Shown here one piece after another: positions 55,085-64,000 of a stretch of DNA of 64,000 nucleotides. The stretch lies in the NCBI RefSeq assembly GCF_017591435.1, contig NC_059285.1, positions 26,276,813 to 26,340,812 of the forward strand, read 5' to 3'. The notes beneath the pieces are model-generated. The model did not search any database and was not told where the DNA came from. It saw only the letters and a program-made list of their open reading frames with translations. A program made the translations under genes and the position numbers. The DNA is from Portunus trituberculatus. Taxonomy: Eukaryota > Arthropoda > Malacostraca > Decapoda > Portunidae. The stretch's first letter is position 1. Every line of letters starts with the position of its first letter.

Positions 55085-55333
55085 TAATATATAGTAATGA
55101 TAAATTAAAAACATTTTAATTTTATTGTGCTCACCAATAATGAATAATGATGATGATGAAATTTGCTGTACCATACGATAAGGATGATTATGGTGACACT
55201 GATGTATGGCACAACTTAACTGCTGCTTTACAGCAGTTCAGGCAATTCCTCCTCTTCAGGCACTTCAGGAGGAGGTGTTGTTTCTTCAGGAGAATCAGGA
55301 GGTGGTGTAGTATTTTCTTTGGGTGTAGCTTGG

Positions 55334-56975
55334 TTACTTTTCGTGACCTTCGTTAGGAACATGGTTATAGGCAGTTTTCTTCGTTGTTAGTTTTGTATGT
55401 TGACATGGATGAATCAATTGCATTTGAGAACTGTAGTGAATGAACCATGTAAGAGTCTCATGATTAAGCTTCTCTTGTAGTTCTTTTGCTGTTCGTATGA
55501 GTTCAGCCAACCGTTCTAGAGTCAGACCCTCATCCTCGTCCTCTTGTGATGGGTCTTCCTGGTCTTCTGTTTGTTCTTCTTCTGCAGACTTCGTCAGCTC
55601 TGTCAAATCTTCATCCGTCAGAGACTGGGAGTGGGTATCAATGAGTTCATTGAACTCCTCGTGAGTTACATCATCAAAGCCATCACCCCCGATTAACTGT
55701 GCCAGTTTCACTGACAGCATTATGATGAATTTCATCGGGTGAGAAGCCTTTGTAGTCATGTACACATTCTGGCCACAGTTTTTTCCAACATGCATTTAGT
55801 TTCTTTTTTCATATCTTGAAGTGCCTTGTGTATGACTGTCAGGTACGATGCAATTGTGAAATTGCGTCAGTACACTTTTAACTGGAAGTCCTGTTCCTTA
55901 TCTATGGCATCAACTAATTGCTGAAAACAGTTCCCAGTGTAAAGTGCCTTAAATGCATGAATCACCCCTTGATCCATAAGCTGGAGGAGTGATGTGGTGT
56001 TGGGAGGGAGAAACTCGATCTGGACTCCTTCATGATACAAATTCACAGGGTGACCTCCAGCATTATCCATGAGCAGCAACACTTGAAACCAGTTTGATGA
56101 AACCAGTTTGATGTCAGGGCCTTCATAATCCAGGCCTTGGAATTATGCATCCAGAAGACAGGGAAAGTGCTTTTATATTTGTTCTTGAGAGCTCTGGGAT
56201 TTACAGATTTATAAATGATACCAGGTTTCATCATCCAGCCAGCAGCATTGCCACACACAACAAGTGTAACTCTGTCCTTTTGTGTTTTGAATCCTGGGGC
56301 TTTCATTTCATCCTTCATGAGAAATTTTCTGGAAGGCATCTTCTTCCAGAACAACCCTGTTTCATCCATGTTAGATACCTGCTCTAGTTTGAATCCCCTC
56401 TCCTTAATGAGTTGCTTAAAGGTCTCAGGATACTTCTCTGCAGCTTCTGTATCCGCAGATGCAGCTTCTCTGTGGGATTTTTCAATTCATAGTTGGTAAT
56501 GTTTCACAAACCGATCAAACCAACCCTTGCTGGCTTGAAATTCTTCTGCATCTGATTTTGATGATGGGCTTGGTTGTGGTTCTCCTTCATTGCCTCTACT
56601 GAATTTAGAATATAAATTCAGTGCCATCTTACAAATCATCTTTGTGTCCAAAGGGATATTTTTCTTCCTTAAGTCTTGTATCAAGAATGCTAAGGCAGAT
56701 TCCATCCTGACGATTGCCTTGTTTCATACAACATTCACCATCTTAGCACTTCCACAAAAACTCGATGCTACACTAAATCTGATTGCCTTCTCATTTTTCT
56801 TTTTGTAACGCACGGTGCTTTCATTCACTCTGTAATGGGGCCCTACCACAGCATAACTTTTCCCTTCTTTTATCATATCAAGCAGTTTTACATTTTCATA
56901 CAGAGTCATAACCTTTTTTCTGGCTCTTATGTTCTTTGCCAGAAGCTGGAGAAGATGCAGGGTGTTTTGGTGGCA
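55334..56975 (-). pseudogene. Tigger/pogo transposase with several frameshifts
   Basis: Pieces in order: start MPPKHPASSPASGKEHKS (about 56975) then a frameshift; helix-turn-helix TLYENVKLLDMIKEGKSYAV; second DNA-binding half MESALAFLIQDLRKKNIPLD, then EEFQASKGWFDRFVKHYQL; a stop; DDE domain MDETGLFWKKMPSRKFLMKD (first Asp) and DRVTLVVCGNAAGWMMKPGI; then, after a 14-base tandem duplication at 56085-56112, LLLMDNAGGHPVNLYHEG (second Asp) and LPPNTTSLLQLMDQGVIHAF (third Asp). The acidic C-terminal tail is at 55795-55334. All three catalytic Asp are present, but the frame is broken at least four times, so it is inactive. Family role: cut-and-paste transposition at TA. Confidence 0.9.
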
Positions 56976-57504
56976 TTATAGGATGTAAATAATACAGGAG
57001 TACAGTAGTAATTATATAACACACCAAAAACTTGAATTCAAACAATCACTTTGAAAACCTGCATGTGACAGAGAGAGAGAGAGAGAGAGCTATTTAGCGT
57101 CTCGCGCATGAAAATGCTTGTGACGTCACATCATCTGTAGCCAATCAGCAGGAAGGAGAAACAAAAGCTCGTAACTGACATTGTTATTTTAAAATTATTT
57201 ACCAGTTATACTGTATCATCTCTTTTCTAATTTTTTTTTATTTTACATTAACTGACATTGTTATTTTAAAAGTTATTTACCAGTTATACTGTATCATCTC
57301 TTCTTATTTTTTATTTTATATTAACTGGCAGTGTTATTTTTTAAATTATTTACCAGTTAGGGTGAATGTGAGCATTTTTCTGCTAAAAAAAGGCCTAAGA
57401 AATTCATGAAATTGCCGAAATGAAAAAAAAAAAAAACTTTAAGAGCAAAATCCGCAAGTATGCAGGGCCACAAATGGTGAATTACGAATGGGTGAGGGTA
57501 TATT

Positions 57505-58262
57505 ATATTCCAATTTTGGTCATATTACAGAAATCAGTATCCTTTTAATCATCCTTTAATCAAGGTACGAAAAGGCCACTCTCACCCTCTTTAATAAATT
57601 CATCATACCATTAACAATACAATTTACATGTTTGTCTGGAGTCAAGTCATCTGTAACAGTCACTCCCAAATCCATTTCCTCTTTTGATATCTCTAATTTG
57701 ACACCATTCATATTATAGTCATATTTTATTCTCTTTTCAGTCTTACCAAATTCCATTACCTTACACTTATTCAAGTTAAACTCCATTTGCCATGTTCTAC
57801 TCCAATTACTAATCTTATCAAAATGACTTTGCAGCACTAAACAGTCATTCACATTTTTTATCTTTCTCATCAGTTTTGCATCATCAGCAAACAGGTTTAT
57901 ATAACTTTCAACTTCTTCACACAAGTCATTAACATAGATAACAAACATTAGTGGTCCCAACACAGATCCCTGTGGGACACCACTAGTTACCTTAAGTCAT
58001 GATGAACACTGGTCATGAATTACTGTTCTCATTTCTCTGTCATTAAGATAATCTTTCATCCACTCAAGTAATCTTCCACCAATGCCTCCTAACTCCTTTA
58101 TCTTCCATAACAATCTTCGATGTGGTACTTCATCAAATGCTTTTTACAAGTCAAGATATACCACATCCATCCATCCATCTCTTTCTTGAATGACGTCAAT
58201 CACTCTTGAGTAAAATAATAGCAAATTTGTGGAGCATGACCTACTTTTTCTAAAACGAAACT
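57505..58262 (-). pseudogene. LINE copy A9, reverse transcriptase
   Basis: The frame 57963-57556 has PLMFVIYVNDLCEEVESYIN, active site LFADDAKLMRKI, WSRTWQMEFNLNKCKVMEFG and LTPDKHVNCIVNGMMN. Upstream, in broken frames, are the VTSGVPQGSVLGP block (57965-58000) and YLDL-KAFDEVPHRRLLWKI (58090-58170). It is 5'-truncated near 58262 in the RKSRSCSTNLL block. Stops lie within KAFDEV. Confidence 0.87.
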
Positions 58263-58509
58263 GACAGTACTTGCATGCAGATAGCATGAGTGTGTACTCA
58301 GAATATCGTAAAATTGAAAATAACTGATCATATAGCAGAACCAGGGCAGTAAAAAACTGATAATGTTATAGTGGAATATCATGTAACAGTGAATCAGGGA
58401 ATACCTTTAGTGTAGGATTTATTTCATTCAAATTTAATTTCATTATTTTCCTGATAAAATGTAAAGGATACAGGGATTTCCCAATTTCACATTACATGAT
58501 CCCTTTGGG
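58263..58509. other. Unassigned stretch before a duplicated hairpin unit
   Basis: AT-rich, no gene. Near its end CAGGGATTTCCCAATTTCAC looks like the start of a TIR element. Confidence 0.4.
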
Positions 58510-58579
58510 AGCATGTAATGTGAAAATCACATAAAGTGAACAAAATTACTTAACTCATCTGGATACTGTTTGAGGTTCT

Positions 58580-58668
<89 letters not shown>

Positions 58669-58766
58669 ACAGTAAGGTCTCGGTTTACGTCATGTAATGT
58701 GAAAATCACATAAAGTGAAAATGATCACTTAACTCATCTGGATACTGTTTCAGGTTCTATTGTGTG

Positions 58767-58840
<74 letters not shown>
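58486..58840. repeat. Tandemly duplicated unit with (TA)n, hairpin and lone T2 terminus
   Basis: The unit CATGTAATGTGAAAATCAC to TGAGGTTCTATTGTGTG plus (TA)n occurs at about 58510-58666 and again at about 58689-58840. A 13-bp hairpin, TTCACATTACATG against CATGTAATGTGAA, lies at the left. Between the two units sits a T2 terminus (CAGTAAGGTCTCGGTTTACG at 58670) without the rest of the element. TA arrays lie at 58603-58666 and 58769-58840. Confidence 0.75.
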
Positions 58841-58843
<3 letters not shown>

Positions 58844-59903
58844 GCAACCCCCATTTAACGAAGGTTCACACAACGAAATTTCGCTATAACGAAGGTTTCA
58901 TTTTAATACCATCTGCTCGTTTAACGAACACCAAACTCGCTTTAACGAAGTTTTATCCAGGTAATTTTTTTTCCAAATTTGAAAGCCCCACTGTATCATG
59001 CAAGCTGACAGGCTTTTGAATACATCAGGAGATGCTGGTACTAAAGCCTGCCTCAAGAGAAATCTTGAGACACCTATAGAATAAAGATCAAGATCAAGCC
59101 TCTCGTGGACAACACAGGCTCTGCCGATACAAAGGCCTGACTCAGAAGAAATTCTGTGTCACCTGTAGCATCAAGATCAAGATCAAGATCACACGCACCA
59201 CTCACTGCCCAGTCAAAACATAACAGCGTCACCAGCAGCTCATCTTCCTTAGTTCAACTTACCACCAAAACACCCTGCAATGTGGCCTAACGTTCCTAAG
59301 AAGACCAGGAAGTGTCTTACTCTCGAAGTGAAGCTGGGTATTATTCACAGACAAGAGAGAGGCCAGAAAACTAATAACATTGCTTCTCACTATCGCTTGA
59401 CTCCATCTACTGTCTACTATTTTCAAGTCAAGATACTCTATTAAGAAGGCTAGTGAGACCTCATCTTCCTTGCAAGCTAAAAGAACCACCAGAACTTGTG
59501 ACTCTACAGTTGATAAAATGGAAAGCCTTGTGGAAATGTGGTACATAAGTTTTGTATTCAGAACCATGATGCGCACTTTGTTTACATTCCACAGGTTGCC
59601 GGTTAGTGTATTTCCCGTTTCACTCTCTCTCCCTTCATAAAGTTAAGATCATCAACATTATAAAGTTACGTACATACATACATTAGTGTACATTATAATG
59701 ACTTAAATTAAACTACCTAAATGTTTAACTTCATAATTTTTACTTTCATTAAACCTTTTACTGTACTATGATGCACTCTCACTTTGCTTACTCTCAATGG
59801 AAGTTCAAATCAGGGGTTATACTTGTTATAATCGGTTCGCTTAACGAAGTTTCGCTTAACGAAGTGTTTTTTAGAAACAACCCCTTCGTTAAACGGGGGT
59901 TGC

Positions 59904-59906
<3 letters not shown>
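58841..59906 (+). mobile_element. Non-autonomous Tigger-like TIR element, family T1 copy d
   Basis: Same structure as copy a: termini CAGGCAACCCCC and GGGGGTTGCCTG, two mini-retroposon inserts, and a + strand helix-turn-helix starting at the ATG near 59280 (RKCLTLEVKLGIIHRQERG). (TA)n arrays lie on both sides. It is nearly identical to copy a over its whole length, so the two are recent sisters. Confidence 0.9.

Positions 59907-59974
<68 letters not shown>
59907..59974. repeat. (TA)n between T1 copy d and T2
   Basis: TA array shared as the flank of two different TIR elements. Confidence 0.95.
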
Positions 59975-59977
<3 letters not shown>

Positions 59978-60940
59978 TAAGGTCTCGGTTTACGTGAGTT
60001 ACTTTTCTGAAACATGACGTAAGTTGATTTTGTACGTAACTCGAGTTTCCGTACATTTCAAAGCATATCGAATTTTCAACCAATCATTGTTTATGGTCAT
60101 TCAGGTAAGTTAAAGGCTATATTGTTATATTATTTACAACTGTGTAGGAATATGAAACACAAGGTTGTTTTTGTTGTTGATTAGGGCCGCGAACGCGAAG
60201 GACTGCAGGTTGCCGAGAGGGGTGGACGCCTGGTCGCTGCCTGAGGCTGCCAGGAGGGTGGGCAGGTCGAATATTGTGACGCCCAGGGCGGACAGCTGGG
60301 AGCGTAGTGCAGTGCGGTGGGAGTAGAAGCGTGGGCAGCAGAGCAGGAAATGCAATAGGAAAGGGCAATAGGGATCAGCAGACAGGCACAGATGGTGCAA
60401 GTGAGCTGCGAGTGTCGTGTGGCCCAGGCGAAGGCTCCGGAGTTGTTATTGTTGTGATGGGTGCGTGAGCCCTCAAGGTCGTCAACCTCCCCATTGTCAT
60501 GGTAACGGGCTTCCCATTTTCTTCTTCACTCACTCACACACAGCTGCTGCCTCCCTTCTCATGTCTTAATTATGTCCTCTTTTTCATGTAGCATAATGGT
60601 TTTCCTTTTCTTAGCATCACTGCTGTCACTAAGAAGTTTTCTCTTTGGTGCCATTGAGCAAGATACTAAGAACTTGAGTCAGTAAAAGCAGAAGTAGGAT
60701 AACACTTGCCAGGGGTGACAGTGTGGTGGAACTGAGGCAGGGTGTTATTGTATTCAAGCGTTAGGCGGGCAGTGTGACGGGTAACCACTAGTGATGCCTG
60801 GCAGCCAACAATAACAATAAATCCTGCGCTTTACGATTTATAAATTTTCAATTTTTTTTAATCTTAAATTGCCTTATAGTGGACTGACATAACTACGAGT
60901 TTGACGTAACTTAAGACCGACGTAACCCGGGACCTTACTG
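59975..60940. mobile_element. Intact TIR element, family T2
   Basis: Termini CAGTAAGGTCTCGG and the inverted CCGGGACCTTACTG, with (TA)n on both sides. 966 bases. The middle (60180-60400) is GC-rich and includes GCGGACAGCTGGGAGCGTAG, but the open frames there have no family match. Fragments of the same element are at 1-67, 1016-1494 and 58670. It is non-autonomous. Confidence 0.88.
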
Positions 60941-60941
60941 T

Positions 60942-61159
<218 letters not shown>

Positions 61160-61161
<2 letters not shown>

Positions 61162-62753
61162 CGGTTTTACGTACGTCACCCGGCTGCGGTTAGCTGCTAC
61201 AGCTCACTAGACTGTTATTCGGGCAAAATCTCCAACTTTGTTACGATCAGTACAGTGGGGATTATAAAACACTCCACAGAGTCCCCACTTCTATAACTCA
61301 CAGCCGCCGTAACCCTCAGGTTCTTTCAAGGTCGCCAACAGTGTATCATTTCCCCCACTGTAAGGGAATCTCCTCAGCAACTCCTTCTCCTCCTGTACCC
61401 AACCAGGTAGAATTTATAAATGGTAGATGTTATGTGTAACAGGGCGAGGCCTTAATAACCCCTAGAGAAACCGCCCACAAGGACAATTCCACCCACTTCT
61501 CTATGAAGTATTAATGTCTCTCCGCAGGCCTTGCACCCAGGCTGTGAGGGTTCACAGACTGGGACAAAACGTGCAGTATATATATTACTATACTATCCTA
61601 CTACAACAGGTGCTTCCTAACACCTGTCAGACTGACATCCCTGGCCTTCTACTACTGCAATATATGATGTGTACAGCACATCCGGTGATGTACACACAAG
61701 CCCAGACACCACCTACGGGTGACACCAGCTATACACGAGTCCAAATACTCGTCGCAGACAAGTCTGGCGGACGACAACTACGCACCACTGGCCGACATGA
61801 AGCCTCTCAGCATTCAATAGTGTGCGTGGCTACTACCACTACAATACAGTATACTACTGAAACTATACAAAAGATGGTGGGGGCACAGCCGCCCACCAAA
61901 CACACTGGTGGCCACGGCCACCAACAAACAAACAGGACGAGACAAAGCGTGTCTCTCCGCCTCGCCACACCCGAGTGGACGAACGCACAACAAGAAATGC
62001 AGCCCCAACCGACTACACTTTCCTTTAGGACAACAAACCCGTTGTCCTACACAGCCACGGTCTACCGAGTAACAAGCCAGCTACTCAACAGGAGGGCACA
62101 ACTCCCAGACCGATGACTAGTGAGTAACAAGCGAAGCCCAGCAACACGAATCTCCCTAACACTGTGCCAGACTGACGAGAGTGCATGTCTATCTCCGCTG
62201 AAGGCTAGCTGGTTACTATAAACAGTATACTACTGATACTACACAACAGATGGTGGGGGCACACAGCTGCCCACCAAACACACTGGTGACCACGGCCACC
62301 AACAAACAAACAGGACGAGACAATGCGAGTCTCTCCGCGTCGCCACACCCGAGTGGACGAACGCACAACAGGAAATGCAGCCCCAACCGGCTACACTTTC
62401 CTCAGGACAACAAGCCCGTTGACCTACACAGCCACGGTCTACCGAGTAACAAGCCAGCTACTCAACAGGAGGGCATAACTCCCAGACCAATGACTAGCGA
62501 GTAACAAGCGAAGCCCAGCAACACGAATCTCCCTAACACTGTGCCAGACCGATGAGAGTGCGTGTCTATCTTCGCTGAAGGCTAGCTGGTTACTGACTGT
62601 GAAGCTCGCAGGCACACAAAATGGTGGAAACAAAGAGGAGGGTGGCGGGTCGTCTCCTCAGCATAACAGCCCGAGGGGCCCGCGATGGGTGGCCATAGGC
62701 TTCACATATAATGAAATAATAAATTAAAGGGAATTAAGACGGTGCCCATCACA
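61160..62753 (-). repeat. 3' LTR of a second Ty3/gypsy element (left edge uncertain)
   Basis: The right edge is clear: ...GCCCATCACA followed by the purine tract, so the LTR starts TGTGATGGGCACC in coding orientation. The left edge could not be fixed because the 5' LTR is outside the window; it lies at or after 61160. The LTR is long and contains a tandem duplication (next entry). Confidence 0.65.
61845..62600. repeat. Tandem duplication of ~378 bases within the LTR
   Basis: Unit 1 at 61845-62222 and unit 2 at 62223-62600. Both begin ACTACTGA, then GATGGTGGGGGCAC, and end GAAGGCTAGCTGGTTACT. Identity is high, with few substitutions. The 200-codon open frame across this area is a by-product of the sequence and not a gene. 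Confidence 0.87.
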
Positions 62754-62767
62754 TGCCCTCCCTTAAA
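62754..62767 (-). other. Polypurine tract of the second LTR element
   Basis: Minus strand TTTAAGGGAGGGCA directly precedes the LTR start TGTGATGG. Confidence 0.75.
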
Positions 62768-64000
62768 ATAAGAAATTTTGGAAACAAAACATTTACAAAA
62801 TTTTTTTAAAAGGCATGGAACTGATTAAAGGGAATGGCCCCAGGACAGACAATCAGCCACAACGTTGTCTGCTCCTCTTATATGTTCCCAACATAAATAT
62901 CGTGTTTTATCAACTGTGTCCTGCCCAGGACATTGCTAAATACTGAAGAGTACTTTCTCAGCCGCCGAAGCAACTCATATTGCTAATCCCCTAAATGTTC
63001 AACCTTCTCTTTCAAGAGATGGAGGCGATTCCGTTCCCACTGCCCTGTAAGAACAACAGGTTTAGGCCCAATAACTTCTGGAGCCTGTCCCTCCCGGCAG
63101 AAAAATAAAACTGAAGATGCCTCTTGCATGGCAGAACTAAAAGAGCCCTTCTGGCTAGTAGAACGAAAATAGGGCTTCAGCATGTTAACATGACACAGCT
63201 GAGCCCTCTTGCGCCGGTCAGGAGTGACCACCAGGTAGTCGAGGTCACCTACCTTCTTCTCTATAATATAGGGGCCACTATAGCGGGCAGCAAGCGGCTG
63301 GCCCTGAAGTGGTAACAGCACAAGCACTTCATCTCCAGGAGCAAAACTCCGATACTCGGCCCTTCGGTCATAATACCCCTTCATACTCTGCTGGGCCTTA
63401 CACAGGTGGGCCTGCGCCACCTCTAATGCCTTGGCTAATCTTTCTCGACTGCTCATGAGGCTCTTAAGCAGTGAGACAGGGCGCTCAGGCGACGGCTGAC
63501 ACCAAGCCTCCCGAACAACGTCGAGCGGTCCACGCACTCGGTGTCCAAACACTAACTGATTGGGTTAGAAACCCAACGACTCAGTGGGCGCTTCTCTCAC
63601 TGCAAATAAGACAAACGGGACACCCTCGTCCCAATCCTTATCTCTCTCCATGCAGAAACTCTTGAGCATGGTTTTAAGAGTTTGATGATGTCTCTCCAGG
63701 GCTCCCTGAGACTGCGGATGATAAGCACTGGATCCCCGACGCAGTCATCGTATCCTTAAACAACTTAGAAATAAAGTTGGTCCCCTGATCGGACTGCAGC
63801 TCTGCTGGCAATCCAAAGTGTGTAAAGAAGGTTAACAAAGCCTTCAGCACCACCTTAGAGTGAGTGCTTCTCAGGGGAATTGCTTCAGGGTACCGCATGG
63901 TAACATCCATTATGGTCAACAAATACTTGTGACCAGCCCTGGTAGTAGGCAGAGGACCTACTATATCAATCAAAACCCTCGTGAAGGGAGGATCAACAGC
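62768..64000 (-). pseudogene. Second Gmr1-type LTR element: integrase, then RNase H end; RT deleted
   Basis: From the window edge: 63973-63674 carries the integrase first Asp (MIDIVGPLPTTRAGHKYLLT) and second Asp (LQSDQGTNFISKLFKD). Near 63674 there is a frameshift, and near 63560 a stop. Bases 63552-62983 carry the integrase C-terminus (FAPGDEVLVLLPLQG, RYSGPYIIEKKVGDLDYLVV, then LCHVNMLKPYF) and a linker (LLKEKVEHLGD). The next 150 bases show the start of an RT-linker-like segment and then jump to the last RNase H block (RGADNVVADCL), immediately before the purine tract. So integrase preceded RT here as well, and RT plus most of RNase H were deleted. Confidence 0.85.

Larger units (their letters stand above)
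54043..57504 (-). mobile_element. Tigger/pogo DNA transposon with broken transposase, inserted in LINE A9
   Basis: The left edge CCCCTCCCGCGAATCCCG and right edge AATGGGTGAGGGTATAT look like imperfect inverted termini next to TA. The transposase lies at 55334-56975. T1 copy c (54191-55084) is nested between the left edge and the gene. Bases 56985-57500 carry a GA run (57070-57089), three tandem repeats of a TTACCAGTTATACTGTATC-type unit (57180-57357) and the right terminus. Confidence 0.75.

Noticed and set aside
61514..62116. 200-codon protein gene
   Set aside because: It lies wholly in the LTR and across a tandem duplication, with low-complexity Thr/Gln composition and no homology.

Overview
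This window looks like nuclear DNA from a repeat-rich arthropod, most likely a decapod crustacean (crab, crayfish or shrimp type). There is no bacterial-style operon anywhere. Nearly every recognisable reading frame belongs to a transposable element, and long (TA)n, (CT)n and (GT)n arrays are everywhere. The dense LINE 3' ends with the TTTACCTAGTTGT motif and the DIRS1-like element fit decapods. The species cannot be fixed from the sequence.

Only one host gene can be supported. Two phase-compatible exons on the + strand (26066-26201 and 29597-29761) encode a piece of a BRD9/BRD7-family chromatin protein. A 3.4-kb intron filled with mobile elements separates them. The rest of the gene is outside the window or not recognisable.

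Layout. 0-9 kb: TA-targeting terminal-inverted-repeat (TIR) elements and Tigger/pogo remnants lodged in (TA)n arrays, plus broken LINEs. 9-12.9 kb: a foldback repeat, a tRNA-derived SINE and a LINE split by a small TIR element. 12.9-18.9 kb: a nearly complete DIRS1-like tyrosine-recombinase retrotransposon (minus strand) whose inverted terminal repeats and internal complementary region can be read directly. 20.2-25.3 kb: a CR1-type LINE with an SGNH-esterase ORF1, broken twice by piggyBac-like TTAA elements. 25.3-29.8 kb: the host gene. 29.8-58.3 kb: a head-to-tail array of LINE copies, all minus strand, whose 3' ends touch (GT)n. This array is interrupted by a complete 7.1-kb Ty3/gypsy LTR retrotransposon (39394-46471), a SINE/LTR chimera, a TTAA element, a hAT element and a Tigger element. 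58.5-61.2 kb: a chain of TIR elements alternating with (TA)n. 61.2-64 kb: the 3' LTR and end of a second LTR retrotransposon that runs off the window.

The most notable element is the LTR retrotransposon at 39394-46471. Its integrase lies upstream of reverse transcriptase (Gmr1-type order), its Gag carries a SCAN-like capsid segment, and its primer-binding site matches tRNA-Pro. The second LTR element has the same order but has lost its reverse transcriptase. No protein system outside known transposon families was found. The novelty is in element architecture and in how the elements are nested and targeted.
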